Shown piece after piece: positions 25,827 through 34,710 of a stretch of DNA of 64,000 nt. A model generated the notes under the pieces. That model did not search any database. It was not told where the DNA came from and saw only the letters and a list, made by a program, of their open reading frames with translations. Positions within the stretch are counted from its first letter, which is position 1; every line of letters starts with the position of its first letter. The position numbers and the translations under genes were made by a program. Origin of the DNA: Telluribacter roseus (GTDB lineage Bacteria > Bacteroidota > Bacteroidia > Cytophagales > Spirosomataceae); NCBI RefSeq assembly GCF_017355915.2, contig NZ_JAFEUV020000003.1, forward strand, positions 256,858 through 320,857, read 5' to 3'.

Positions 25827-26948
25827 TTATCTACATCCTTTACTACTTATTATTATTTTTCCATCCATTTGCTCATACTGAGCGTCCAGCGTTCTGCATA
25901 TCATGGAGAGCTTTTCGAACAGCGGCTCGTCGTCCAGTGAGGCCGTCAGGTAGCAGTTCTTCATGACCTCCTCGTCAAATACTATCTCCACGCCGTAGGC
26001 CTTTTCCAGCGAGGCGAATACCCGGCTGATGGGCGTTCCGCTGAACTCGAACATTGCCCGCTGTATGGGCATGTCCAGGATCGTGGGTGTATCCACCAGC
26101 GACCTCAGGAGACGCCCTTCGTCCTGGTCAAATACTACCCGCTGATTGGGCGTCAGCACCAGGCCGGCTAGCTGCTTCGACTGCTGCTTTTCAACCCTTT
26201 CCTTATCTGAGCGGGTGAATACCGATACTTTACCGGTTTTGACAATAACATTGACCTGATCGTTGCCGCTGGCCTTCACCGTAAAGCTCGTGCCCAGTAC
26301 CTTCGTGATCAGGTTATTGGCGTATACAAAAAACGGCTTCTCCGGATTTTTGGCTACTTCAAAGAAAGCCTCCCCCGTTAGGTACACTTCCCGCTGCGCG
26401 TGCTGGTTGAAGTTGCGGGGAAAGCTGATCCGGCTGTTAGGCAGCAGCAGTACCGAACTTCCATCCGTAAGCATGACCAGCTGGTTGTCCGACGAGGTAT
26501 TGGTGATCTCTTCCAGGGGAGTAGCCGCCTGGCTTACCAGCTCCTGGTAGATACGGGCCGACGGATTGGTCGTACGCTGGTACTGGTCCCAACCCAGCCA
26601 GGCCATTCCGATCAGCACCATGGCTGCCGCCCACCACCAGACGGGGTAGGTTAGTCGGCGCACCGGCGGGGTAGCTGCGGCAGGTGGGGAGGCTACGGCA
26701 GGCCGGGTGGCCTGGGTAATCTGCCGGATGTTCTGCCGGACTCTGGCCGGAGGTAAGGTAAAAGTGTCTCCCTGTAGGGCCAGCAGGGCTTCTCTGGCTT
26801 TGTGATAGACAGGCGCTTTGTCAGGATACAGCAGCGGAAACTGCTCCCACCATTGAGCTACTTCGGGAGTAGCCCCTCCGAATACCCACATCCGGAAAGA
26901 GTCATCCTCAAGAAAATCCCGTAGCTCCGAATGGTTAAATGTTTTCAT
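25827..26948 (-). CDS. FecR-family anti-sigma factor
   Basis: The 373-residue product has a cytoplasmic N-terminal part of about 108 residues that binds the sigma factor, one transmembrane helix (about 110-128, VWWWAAAMVLIGMAWLGW), the periplasmic FecR domain (LTDGSSVLLLPNSRISFP, REVYLTGEAFFEVAKNPEKPF, VLGTSFTV) and a C-terminal DUF4974/STN-like domain (about 300-370, ISRVFASLEKAYGVEIVFD). It transmits the state of the SusC transporter to the ECF sigma factor. It lies 161 bases before the susC-like gene and 98 bases after the sigma gene, all on the minus strand. Confidence 0.95.
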   Translation of the reverse strand: MKTFNHSELRDFLEDDSFRMWVFGGATPEVAQWWEQFPLLYPDKAPVYHKAREALLALQGDTFTLPPARVRQNIRQITQATRPAVASPPAAATPPVRRLTYPVWWWAAAMVLIGMAWLGWDQYQRTTNPSARIYQELVSQAATPLEEITNTSSDNQLVMLTDGSSVLLLPNSRISFPRNFNQHAQREVYLTGEAFFEVAKNPEKPFFVYANNLITKVLGTSFTVKASGNDQVNVIVKTGKVSVFTRSDKERVEKQQSKQLAGLVLTPNQRVVFDQDEGRLLRSLVDTPTILDMPIQRAMFEFSGTPISRVFASLEKAYGVEIVFDEEVMKNCYLTASLDDEPLFEKLSMICRTLDAQYEQMDGKIIISSKGCR

Positions 26949-27046
26949 TGAAAAACGCTATTTATCTGCCTCTCTATACAGACAATTAGCCAGGTCGATT
27001 TACATACCCTCCATTTTAGACTTTTTTTTAATTTTTTTTGAAGCTT

Positions 27047-27661
27047 TTAGAGAAAGGGCCCAAATACGTATAATAATAGCACGGGAATAGTGGAATCTTC
27101 CCAGTGCTCCCTCAGAAACGTAAGGGCCTTATGGAGGTGATTAGAGACCGACTGGCGGTTAATAGTCATGATATGGGCGATCTGGTCCACGTCCAGGCCT
27201 TCGAAGTAGCGTAGGTACAGGGCTTCCTGCTGCCGGATGGGCAGCTGGTTAACGACATGCTTAATCTTATGAACAGTGAGCTGCTCTTTTTCCAGCAGAA
27301 ACAGCACATCCTGGAAGTTCTGCTCGGAGGGTAGTTCCGAGGCCTCATCTTCCGAAACCCAGCCGCGACGATGCACGCGCTGCAGCTCCAGAAGCATCTT
27401 GTGCCGGAACGACTTGAACAGGTACTTACGGATGGAATCAGTAGCACTCAGCGACAGGCGCTTCTCCCACAGGTATACAAACAGATCGTGCAGGCAGTCC
27501 TCAATCAGGCCTACGTCTTTGGTAAACCGGGTACCAAAGCGGAATAAAATGTCGTAATGACGCTCGATGATCTGCTCAAATGCTTCATGATTTCCTTCCT
27601 TAAACTGTTGCCATAATTGCTGATCAAAAGGACTATCGTTAAGAGGAGCAGTTTCAATCAT
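27047..27661 (-). CDS. ECF RNA polymerase sigma-70 factor (FecI/SigV-like)
   Basis: From ATG 27661 the protein has 204 residues. Region 2 contains FEQIIERHYDILFRFGTRF and DCLHDLFVYLWEKR; region 4 is LPIRQQEALYLRYFEGLDVDQIAHIM with the HTH NRQSVSNHLHKAL. The two-region architecture without an N-terminal region 1 is that of ECF factors. Its gene order with fecR, susC and susD is that of Bacteroidota trans-envelope signalling loci, in which it would switch on the transporter when ligand is bound. A 14-base palindrome lies about 170 bases upstream. Confidence 0.95.
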   Translation of the reverse strand: MIETAPLNDSPFDQQLWQQFKEGNHEAFEQIIERHYDILFRFGTRFTKDVGLIEDCLHDLFVYLWEKRLSLSATDSIRKYLFKSFRHKMLLELQRVHRRGWVSEDEASELPSEQNFQDVLFLLEKEQLTVHKIKHVVNQLPIRQQEALYLRYFEGLDVDQIAHIMTINRQSVSNHLHKALTFLREHWEDSTIPVLLLYVFGPFL

Positions 27662-27827
27662 ATTAAATCCTACAATATCGCTTTCAGTGTGCCTAATAAA
27701 ATGCCAAGTTAACAAATCCTTAAACTCCTAAGATACTCCCAAACGAGGTTAATGGCCTATTTTGGGGATTATGCGGCGCTTTAGGCATATGTTACAAAAA
27801 GTTACAAACAAAGTACAAAACGTAGTT

Positions 27828-27841
27828 GGACCGTACGGTCC
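27828..27841. promoter_or_regulatory. Perfect 14-base palindrome GGACCGTACGGTCC
   Basis: A self-complementary GGACCGTACGGTCC between the sigma gene and the lytic transglycosylase gene, next to a run of related short A-rich repeats (TTACAAAAAGTTACAAAC and AGTACAAAACG). It has the form of a dimeric regulator site, but no protein can be assigned. Confidence 0.35.
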
Positions 27842-27957
27842 TTTTAGGACTGACGTAGGTGCCGCATTGTACTTTACCAGTTATGTGTACATACCCAACG
27901 GCTATGTAACCACCGGTATTGTATCATTAGTTCTTTTTACGACCCCTCATTTAGCTA

Positions 27958-28902
27958 TTAATCAGCGGCCTCTTCACCCCGGTCGGGTACCCGTATTTCG
28001 TAGCCCTTGGCACTGGCGGGCAGATAGTAGTTGGAGGTGTTACTGAACCACGGATTAAGTTCCCGCAGTTCCTTATAGGTAGAGTTGTGCTGCTTGGCGA
28101 AGTCGATAAGGTTGATGCCCTTTTCTACCCGCACGGTCTTGAACCGGTAAGGCTTGTACTGGTCTTCGGGACGTATAAAGTACCCGTAGGCCTGCGGGTT
28201 TTCCATGATGAGCTTGAAGGCAATGAGCCGGTATACGTAGCGGGCGGTTTCGGGGTTGAGGTACAGGTCCCAGAAGTTGTTGGTCTTCTGTACGTCCAGT
28301 ACCCCCTTTACGCCACTTACGCCCCGGTTGTACGAAGCGGCCACCAGCGACCAGCTGTTGAGGTTGCGGTAGGCCCACTTCAGGTAGCGGCTGGCCGCCT
28401 CGGTAGCCAGCTTGGGGTCCTTGCGCATATCCACGTCGCTGTTGATGGTCAGGCCGTAGTCGCGGGCGGTAGCCGGCATAAACTGCCACATGCCTACGGC
28501 GCCGGCGTAGGAGCGGGCCGTATTCTGAAACTCACTTTCGGCTACGGCCAGGTAGATAAAGTCGGTAGGTACGCCATTTTCCTGCAGGGTCTTCTCGATC
28601 AGGGGGCGCCAGCGCTCGATGCGTTTAAGGATAAATATAGTGTTGGAGTGGCGAAAGGTATTGATGATCAGTTCCTGCTCCAGCCCTTCGCGCACGTCAT
28701 CCCGTTCCAGGGGGACTCTTTCGCCGGCAAAGGTCAGGTCCTTCGGAATGGGAGGCATGCTTACGTACTGGGGGCGGTCCGGAGCGTCAGTACCAAAGTT
28801 GGCCTTTGTAACTACAGAGTCTTTTTGTTCCGACCCGGAAGACTTATCCCTGGAGCTGCAGCTGATACAGAAAAGTAACCCAAAAAAGAATATATAACGC
28901 AT
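27958..28902 (-). CDS. Membrane-bound lytic murein transglycosylase (MltD-like lipoprotein with LysM)
   Basis: From ATG 28902 the product has 314 residues, with a lipoprotein signal (MRYIFFFGLLFCISC, Cys15). The SLT/goose-lysozyme fold shows the catalytic Glu in VAESEF, then GAVGMWQFMPATARDYGL and the AASYNRG motif. A LysM-like segment follows near the C-terminus (KGINLIDFAKQHNSTYKELRELN). It cleaves the glycan strand of peptidoglycan with formation of 1,6-anhydroMurNAc, anchored in the outer membrane. A TTG at 28911 is a less likely start. Monocistronic. Confidence 0.9.
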   Translation of the reverse strand: MRYIFFFGLLFCISCSSRDKSSGSEQKDSVVTKANFGTDAPDRPQYVSMPPIPKDLTFAGERVPLERDDVREGLEQELIINTFRHSNTIFILKRIERWRPLIEKTLQENGVPTDFIYLAVAESEFQNTARSYAGAVGMWQFMPATARDYGLTINSDVDMRKDPKLATEAASRYLKWAYRNLNSWSLVAASYNRGVSGVKGVLDVQKTNNFWDLYLNPETARYVYRLIAFKLIMENPQAYGYFIRPEDQYKPYRFKTVRVEKGINLIDFAKQHNSTYKELRELNPWFSNTSNYYLPASAKGYEIRVPDRGEEAAD

Positions 28903-29212
28903 CGTATACAAGAAGAGTAAGTGGTAAAAATTAACTAAGGCCGGAGGCTTTTGTTCATGGCGTTTACTCTATAGTCGCGGAAAGACGGAAGCGGCCGGAC
29001 GAAAACAGGAGCCTGCCGGGAAAGCCTACCGGAGCTAAAACAGCTCAGATTTCGGCCGCGGGAGTGTATTAGAAAAACCTTAAAGTTGCTCAGGAGGGGT
29101 AACCATTGAAAATGGGCCGAGTTACTTAATGAACAATGAGCGCATAGGAGCAGGGACGGCCGATGAACGGAGCTGCCTAAAGGTTTGTGAGGGATTCAGT
29201 AATGATAGAATT
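28903..29212. other. Divergent intergenic region
   Basis: About 310 bases between the lytic transglycosylase gene and the next plus-strand gene. I see no gene, clear promoter box or strong hairpin. Confidence 0.4.
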
Positions 29213-30097
29213 ATGAAGTGGAGTATACTTACCATTTTCCTAACGGTACTTTACCAGGTTGCGGCAGGTCAGGACACAACCCATACTTTTTCCTACGCTT
29301 CCGGTACCTTCCTCGCTTCGGCTGATGATCGCCTGCCTGATACCTATACCCGTATTCTGAACCGGGAGTGGCAGCAATGGCGTCAGGAGAACCTTGAACC
29401 CCAGGTACGTCCCTTCATCACCGACGACGCCCGCGTGGTAGGAGCCCGGCTGGCCCAGCTGGAAACCTGGTTCAGGGGGGATCGTGAAGCGAGCCAGCAA
29501 TGGGTAATGGCGGCCTACGGACCTAACAACAGGCTTGAGGTATCCATCGGGGGCGTGTTTGGGATAGAGCGGCACGAGGAGAATCGGGGAGGTACATTTG
29601 CCTACGCGCTGCCTCTGCTGCAGGCCAAGTACCTGATCCGGCCGTACGCCCCCGGCCGAGGCCCCGGCTTCGGTATCGTGGCGGGTAGTTTTCTGCCAGC
29701 CGGCAAGGGCTCGTTCCGACCCACGGGCTACGGTACCTTTAGCTTCGCGACCATCTCGCAGTGCTTCGGTGAAGAAGAAAATGTGCTCCTGCACCTGAAC
29801 ACCGGATTCAACTACCTGCACGTGGATGGAGCCAACGAGGTACTGCCCACCTGGGGATTCGGTACCCAGATCAAAACCATCGGAGGCTTTCATCTGGTGG
29901 GGGAGATCTTCTCCGGTGACCCCTATGTACCCGGAGCCGGTATGTCGTACCAGGCGGGCTACCGGCACTTCTTTAGCGATTTATTTCAGATAGATATGAC
30001 ATTCGGCAAGGGACTGGCGGGGGCTAATCCGCTACCGCTATGGTTCAGTGCCGGTGCAAGAATAGTGTTCACTCATTTTCAAAAGAAGGCGTACTAG
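29213..30097 (+). CDS. Secreted, probably outer-membrane beta-barrel hypothetical protein
   Basis: ATG 29213 gives a proper signal peptide (MKWSILTIFLTVLYQVAAGQ); the frame extends 28 residues upstream to 29129 without signal character. The product has 294 residues. The N-terminal part (about 30-95) is helical and charged; the rest alternates strands with Gly and aromatic residues (LEVSIGGVFGIE, GFGIVAGSFLPAG, FHLVGEIFSGD, QAGYRHFFSDLFQID, FSAGARIVFTHF) as in a 10- to 12-stranded barrel. The C-terminal Phe lies close to the end. No family is recognised. Confidence 0.6.
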   Translation: MKWSILTIFLTVLYQVAAGQDTTHTFSYASGTFLASADDRLPDTYTRILNREWQQWRQENLEPQVRPFITDDARVVGARLAQLETWFRGDREASQQWVMAAYGPNNRLEVSIGGVFGIERHEENRGGTFAYALPLLQAKYLIRPYAPGRGPGFGIVAGSFLPAGKGSFRPTGYGTFSFATISQCFGEEENVLLHLNTGFNYLHVDGANEVLPTWGFGTQIKTIGGFHLVGEIFSGDPYVPGAGMSYQAGYRHFFSDLFQIDMTFGKGLAGANPLPLWFSAGARIVFTHFQKKAY

Positions 30098-30128
30098 CTG
30101 GGGTGGCCTTGTGCCGCATAGGCTAGTG

Positions 30129-30163
30129 AGTCCGCAGCGCCAGCGCTGCGGACTTTTATTTTG
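30129..30163 (+). terminator. Terminator after the barrel-like gene
   Basis: AGTCCGCAGCG (30129-30139), loop CCAG, CGCTGCGGACT (30144-30154), then TTTATTTTG. It also serves as the downstream boundary of the convergent DUF3037 gene. Confidence 0.85.
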
Positions 30164-30210
30164 TAGTAGTGTAAGTACAATGATAAGTACCTCTTGTGGT
30201 GAGGCCGGGG

Positions 30211-30594
30211 CTACTGAACCAACTGGCTGTACAGTCGGTCAAGTGTATCGGGGGCACTGTCACACAGGCCCGGATGCACCGCCGAGGTCTGTACGATGGT
30301 ACTGCGCGCAGCCGTTAGCCAGCGGAAGCGCCCGGCTATGGGTAGCTGACCGATGGGACCGCCCTCGCGGCGTCCGGCACAGATGCGCTCGAAAGCCCGC
30401 AGGCGTTCTTTCAGCTCGGGCAGGTCTATCTCCGGCGAAAAGGCCCGCAGCCGCTGCTCGTTCAGTTCGTAGCGCGTTTGCAGAAATCCCTGCGAAGAAC
30501 AGTAGAGGATGACGCCAACATTCATAAACTCCTCGCGTTCGACCCGCGGTACTACTCGTATGACGGCGTATTCAAATAATTGCTTTTCTGGCAT
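30211..30594 (-). CDS. DUF3037 protein, partner of the HipA-like kinase
   Basis: ATG 30594 gives 127 residues; a TTG at 30612 is the only longer start. The protein has the DUF3037 pattern FEYAVIRVVPRVEREEFMNVGVILYC near its N-terminus, then the GFLQTRYELNEQRLRAF and RFRWLTAARSTIVQTS segments. The first 23 bases overlap the end of the HipA-like kinase gene, so the two are translationally coupled. DUF3037 genes regularly follow a HipA_2-type kinase gene, but the molecular role of the pair is not established. Confidence 0.85.
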   Translation of the reverse strand: MPEKQLFEYAVIRVVPRVEREEFMNVGVILYCSSQGFLQTRYELNEQRLRAFSPEIDLPELKERLRAFERICAGRREGGPIGQLPIAGRFRWLTAARSTIVQTSAVHPGLCDSAPDTLDRLYSQLVQ

Positions 30595-31372
30595 CCTTTG
30601 CTCCGTTGACAAAAATTTCTGAATGGGCGAGGCGGGTGGTCAGAAACTGCACGTACACCTGCCGTTGTTCCTCGGGCTCACCTTCCAGTAGCCACTGATC
30701 GGGCACCAAAGATACAATAGATCTGATTTTCTCTTCGGTAAGTACCTGCCTAAACTCCGCGTCGACCGCGTCGAGCTCCGTAGCCAGGGGCAGCAGTACG
30801 TGGTCTTTGATCTGGGGGAAGGGGCGTCGGGCCTGCTCTTCCCACGGCTGACCTGTATGGTGAAAGTACAGCGCAGCACCGTGGTCGATCAGCCAGAGCT
30901 CCCGGTGCCACATCAGCATATTGGTATTGCGGGCGGTGCGGTCTACATTGGTTGCCAGGCAGTCCAGCCACACGATCTGCGAGGCCAGCCGCGCATCTAC
31001 CGTAGTGACCAGTGGGTCAAACGTGATGGCGCCCGACAGGTAGTGGAGCGCCAGGTTGAGTCCCTCGCTGGCCCGCAGCAGGTCCTGGATCTCCTCGTCG
31101 GGCTCAGTACGGCCAAAAGCCTCATTGAGCTCAGCGAATACTATCTCGGGTATGCGGAAGCCCAGCAGGCGGGCGATCTCGCCGACGATTAGCTCGGCGA
31201 CCAGTACCTTGGGGCCTTGCCCGGCCCCTCTGAACTTGAGGACGTACAGAAAGTCGTCGTCGGCCTCGGCAATGGCCGGCAGGGAACCACCTTCGCGCAA
31301 CGGCGTGACGTAGCGGGTCACCTGCACGGTTCGGAGTTCGGGTTGGTAACTACTCACAGGGGTATCATTCAT
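30572..31372 (-). CDS. HipA-like (HipA_2 type) kinase-fold protein
   Basis: The product (266 residues from ATG 31372; a TTG lies at 31381) has the HipA-type kinase fold in short form: LYVLKFRG with the nucleotide-binding Lys, VAELIVGEIARLLGFRIPEIVFAELN, the catalytic-loop pattern NVDRTARNTN and the metal-binding LIDHGA that takes the place of DFG. The N-terminal subdomain of classical HipA is missing, and there is no HipB antitoxin. Its partner is the overlapping DUF3037 gene. Likely a Ser/Thr or small-molecule kinase; substrate unknown. Confidence 0.8.
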   Translation of the reverse strand: MNDTPVSSYQPELRTVQVTRYVTPLREGGSLPAIAEADDDFLYVLKFRGAGQGPKVLVAELIVGEIARLLGFRIPEIVFAELNEAFGRTEPDEEIQDLLRASEGLNLALHYLSGAITFDPLVTTVDARLASQIVWLDCLATNVDRTARNTNMLMWHRELWLIDHGAALYFHHTGQPWEEQARRPFPQIKDHVLLPLATELDAVDAEFRQVLTEEKIRSIVSLVPDQWLLEGEPEEQRQVYVQFLTTRLAHSEIFVNGAKDARKAII

Positions 31373-31687
31373 CTTGTACAACTCCGGATGCTACCGGCAG
31401 TAACTTACTAACCAGTTCCGGCGGGAGTTGTCCTGAAAGGTAGGGCAATTTTCTGATAAAACCGGACGTCGCCTCACCCTCGGCCTAATACTTAGTCGCC
31501 GGAAGAGCCGTCCTGTCTTCCCGAAATGTGCAATTATTTACCAGCCTTCTTCTTCATGACACCTTTAAAAATGCCAGGAACGTATGGCGCGCTTTTTTCT
31601 CTGTACAAAATGAAAAGGGCCTTAACAGGCTTGAATGGGTGCTTCCGGAGAGAGAGCATGCAGGGTGAGGACTAAATGCAATGAGCC
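31373..31687. other. Intergenic region, nothing recognised
   Basis: About 315 bases between the HipA-like gene and the L,D-transpeptidase gene. I see no gene and no exact TAnnTTTG box on either strand. Confidence 0.4.
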
Positions 31688-32710
31688 ATGAAAATCAATC
31701 ACAAAGTAAAAAATACAATAAAGATCTTATTCGTCGCGGTACTGGCGGTAGTAGCTGTCAGCTACAGGAGCAACCAGAGTCAGCAGGTTGTTTCGCCGAT
31801 GTATGCGCTTAGTGGTAACGATATGTCCAGTGAGGCTGATACGTTTAGTACAACTGATACATTGGGTACCGATAGCCTGACAGGTAGTCTGGTGGATAGT
31901 ATACCGGCAGAGCCCGCCTGGATGGCGGTGGAGCCGACGGATATCCGCTACCGTTGGATAAAGAACAGTGACTCATTGAGAAAGAACCTGAGCGGAACCG
32001 CCCGTAAGCTGGTACTGGCCCTGAACCGGATCAGTGAAAACCGCCTCCGACGGGTGGACTCGCTGATCGTACCGGATACCGTAGCTTATGACTACATGGC
32101 TTACTCGCCTTTTCCCTGGCGGCTGGAACGGGCAGCAGAAATAGACAAGATTATCTTCTTTGACTACCGCATACAGGCTTTTGGCGCCTACGAGCAAGGA
32201 AGACTGGTGCACTGGGGACCCGTTAGTATGGGAGGCAAGAAAAGCCTGACGCCAACGGGGCAATACCATACCAACTACCGGACCCGCCAAAAGGTAAGTA
32301 CTGTAGACAGTGAGTGGGTATTGGACTGGTACTTCAACATTATCAACTCCGAGGGTATAGCCATCCATGAGTACAGTCTGCCGGGCTACCCGGCCAGCCA
32401 CGGTTGTTTACGTTTGATTGAGCGCGACGCCCGCTGGGTCTACGATTGGGCCAGTCAGTGGAGACTTTCGGCAGATAGAAACCGGGTGATTGCCCACGGT
32501 ACGCCGGTAGTGATCTATGGGGAGTACCCTTTCGGAAGCCCTCGCCCCTGGTTTGAGGTAGTACAGGACCCGAAGGCCATTGATGTACCGGTCGCTACCC
32601 TGGATAGCCTTTTGGATAAGTACCTGCCTAAGGTACTGGAGCGGCAGACGGTGCGTGACTCAGTACTGGTAGCCCGAAGGGATACTGTACAGGGGCTGAT
32701 GAGTCTATAA
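31688..32710 (+). CDS. L,D-transpeptidase (YkuD domain)
   Basis: The 340-residue product has an N-terminal signal/anchor (residues 11-26), a Ser/Thr/Asp-rich linker (about 40-75) and a YkuD domain at about 150-275. The catalytic motif is complete: His227 in AIHEYS and Ser-His-Gly-Cys240 in PASHGCLRL. The enzyme forms 3-3 cross-links in peptidoglycan or attaches proteins to it, in the periplasm. A C-terminal helical tail of about 65 residues (LDSLLDKYLPKVLERQ) is additional to the usual domain. A good terminator follows at 32731. Confidence 0.9.
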   Translation: MKINHKVKNTIKILFVAVLAVVAVSYRSNQSQQVVSPMYALSGNDMSSEADTFSTTDTLGTDSLTGSLVDSIPAEPAWMAVEPTDIRYRWIKNSDSLRKNLSGTARKLVLALNRISENRLRRVDSLIVPDTVAYDYMAYSPFPWRLERAAEIDKIIFFDYRIQAFGAYEQGRLVHWGPVSMGGKKSLTPTGQYHTNYRTRQKVSTVDSEWVLDWYFNIINSEGIAIHEYSLPGYPASHGCLRLIERDARWVYDWASQWRLSADRNRVIAHGTPVVIYGEYPFGSPRPWFEVVQDPKAIDVPVATLDSLLDKYLPKVLERQTVRDSVLVARRDTVQGLMSL

Positions 32711-32730
32711 AATTAGATTTAGCCCAAAGC

Positions 32731-32766
32731 AGAAAAGCAGCCCTATAAGGTTGCTTTTCTTGTATA
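32731..32766. terminator. Terminator of the L,D-transpeptidase gene
   Basis: AGAAAAGCAGCC (32731-32742), loop CTATAA, GGTTGCTTTTCT (32749-32760) with one G-U pair, then TTGTAT. It lies between convergent genes. Confidence 0.8.
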
Positions 32767-32784
32767 GTATGCAATTGGGTACTA

Positions 32785-34215
32785 CTAGTTGGCAGTCGCC
32801 TGTAGTGAATTGATATTTTTCAGGGCGCCCATGTTAGACGGATTCAGGTACAGCAGCATGGCGTAGCACTTGCGGGCATTGGCCTTGTCGTTCTGCAGAG
32901 TGTATACGTGTCCTAGTACATCCCAGGCAACTTCGTAGTTCGGATATTTTTCGGTAGTATAGGTAAGGATCTGCGTAGCCAGTTTCAGTTCAGCTTTATC
33001 GGCAAGGGCGCGGCTTAGCAGTACCAGGTCACGCTGGCGCAGGGTGTAGTTATTCTGGGTAAGTACCTCTTCCATACGTGGCTTCAGCGACTCCCAGCCC
33101 TGCGCCTGTATCTGCTGATAGATGAAGTTGCTGGTGGGCATCCGGATAGGTTCCACCTTCTGGCCATACAGGCAGTTGATCAGATTATCCGTTATAAGGG
33201 AGGCGGCAGGTCCCTGATTGGAGGCGAGCACGAGCGTATAACCGTCAGGAAGCATGTTCAGTCCTGCGGAGAATCCCCATACATTCCCTCCTTTACCCAC
33301 TACCTTCCGGCCGGCAGTTTCGGATATTTCCCAACCCAGTCCCATTTTGCATTGAAGCATATCCAATTGTCCATACTCTTTTAGCATCAAAGCCTCCATG
33401 CGAGTGCTCAGAATCTTGTGCGTACGGATGGCTTCGCTGAATTTGAAAAGATCCAATGGAGTAGAGAAAAGTCCACCATCCGGATAGGGCATAGGGTCAG
33501 TAGCACTAACGTCCTGGTACTCGCCCATGGGGGTATAGAAATACCCTGAGGCTTTATTGGCAGAGGCTTCGCCGGGAAGCAGACGTTTGGTGCTGGTCAT
33601 GCCGGCGGGACTGAAAATATGTTTTTGGAAATAGTCTAGCCAGTACATTCCGCTCTGCTTTTCAATGATCCGCCCCAGTACTACAAAGGCTGAGTTGGAG
33701 TAGGCATTGCCCTTGCCCGGTGTTTCAAAGTCCAGCGGTAGCGTAGCAATCAGCTTTACCAGCGCGTCCAGCGAATGGTCCTTGCTGCCGTCAAAGCCGG
33801 GAGCCCGCATGTACAACCCCAATCCGGACTGGTGGGTTAGTAAGTGCGTAATTGTGATCTTATCAGCATTAGGCAGATTATACTCCGGTAAGTAAGTCTG
33901 TATGGGTTCATTCAGCGACAGTTCGCCCCGGTCCACGAGTTGCATGATAGCTACGGAGGTGAACATCTTACCAATGGAGCCTACATTGTGCAGATCGGTA
34001 GGGGCGGCGGGTACCTTATTGGCTACGTTGGCCATGCCAAAAGCTTTGTTATACAAGACTTCTCCATTGTGGGCTAGTAGTACGGTACCCATGTATTGCT
34101 GGGCCTTTTCGTAGGCTTTCAGGAGGGAGTCCAGGCGCTGGACCATTCGGGTGTCCTGAGCCAATACAGTTTGCAGGGACAAAAGGAGTGCGGCGGCAAG
34201 TAATTTAATTTTCAT
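32785..34215 (-). CDS. Serine beta-lactamase-like hydrolase with C-terminal TPR region
   Basis: The 476-residue product has a signal peptide (to VLAQD), then a class C beta-lactamase/esterase-type domain (about 25-345). The catalytic Ser80 and Lys83 lie in GSIGK, the Tyr is in YSNSAF and the third motif is GKGGNVWGF in place of KTG. The last 100 residues form TPR-like helices (YEVAWDVLGHVYTLQNDKANARKCYAML). Likely a periplasmic esterase or D-aminopeptidase rather than a true antibiotic hydrolase. It lies 33 bases after a marR gene on the same strand and is very likely controlled by it. Confidence 0.85.
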   Translation of the reverse strand: MKIKLLAAALLLSLQTVLAQDTRMVQRLDSLLKAYEKAQQYMGTVLLAHNGEVLYNKAFGMANVANKVPAAPTDLHNVGSIGKMFTSVAIMQLVDRGELSLNEPIQTYLPEYNLPNADKITITHLLTHQSGLGLYMRAPGFDGSKDHSLDALVKLIATLPLDFETPGKGNAYSNSAFVVLGRIIEKQSGMYWLDYFQKHIFSPAGMTSTKRLLPGEASANKASGYFYTPMGEYQDVSATDPMPYPDGGLFSTPLDLFKFSEAIRTHKILSTRMEALMLKEYGQLDMLQCKMGLGWEISETAGRKVVGKGGNVWGFSAGLNMLPDGYTLVLASNQGPAASLITDNLINCLYGQKVEPIRMPTSNFIYQQIQAQGWESLKPRMEEVLTQNNYTLRQRDLVLLSRALADKAELKLATQILTYTTEKYPNYEVAWDVLGHVYTLQNDKANARKCYAMLLYLNPSNMGALKNINSLQATAN

Positions 34216-34248
34216 GGCTAATAGATGTTTACGTTGATTGGCGGCTAC

Positions 34249-34689
34249 TTACTGACAGTTGTTTATGATTTTGGCTAACAGATGCTTGGCGGCTTTGATA
34301 TCTGATTCATTGATCCCTTCCAGAGCCTGAGACCGGTTCCGTTCACTTACTTTCTGGACCGCCTCCAGTACCTGTTTTCCCTCTTCAGTAAGCGTGACTA
34401 CAAAGCGGCGGCGGTCCGTGGTGGAGAGCTCACGGTGCAGAATCCCCTTGCTGACCAACAGATCAATAATACGGGTAAGGGAAGCGGTGTCCTTGAAGAC
34501 AGCCTCGGCTATTTCGTGCTGGGTCGCTTCTGGATGCTGCGCCAGGGCATTCAGTACCAGCCACTGATCAATGGTGATGTTCAGACCAGCCTCGTTGATG
34601 TTGCGTTGCGCAAACTGGCGGTACGTCTTGATGCTTTTGTCCAGAAAATAAAAGATCGTCTGATCTATCTGTACGGATGTATCTACCAT
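34249..34689 (-). CDS. MarR-family transcriptional regulator
   Basis: The 146-residue protein has the MarR winged helix-turn-helix: QHPEATQHEIAEAVFKDTASLTRIIDLLVSKGILHREL, with the wing STTDRRRFVVTLTEEGK, flanked by dimerisation helices. It is first in an operon with the serine hydrolase gene. Two palindromes of the MarR operator kind overlap and flank the -7 box in its promoter (34711-34755), so it very probably represses itself and the hydrolase until an effector is bound. The effector is unknown. Confidence 0.9.
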   Translation of the reverse strand: MVDTSVQIDQTIFYFLDKSIKTYRQFAQRNINEAGLNITIDQWLVLNALAQHPEATQHEIAEAVFKDTASLTRIIDLLVSKGILHRELSTTDRRRFVVTLTEEGKQVLEAVQKVSERNRSQALEGINESDIKAAKHLLAKIINNCQ

Positions 34690-34710
34690 GGCTTACTATT
34701 TCAGTTGTTA

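Noticed and set aside
32785-34689. Serine hydrolase as a true antibiotic-resistance beta-lactamase
   Set aside because: Third motif is GKGG rather than KTG/KSG and a TPR tail is present; family-level call only.
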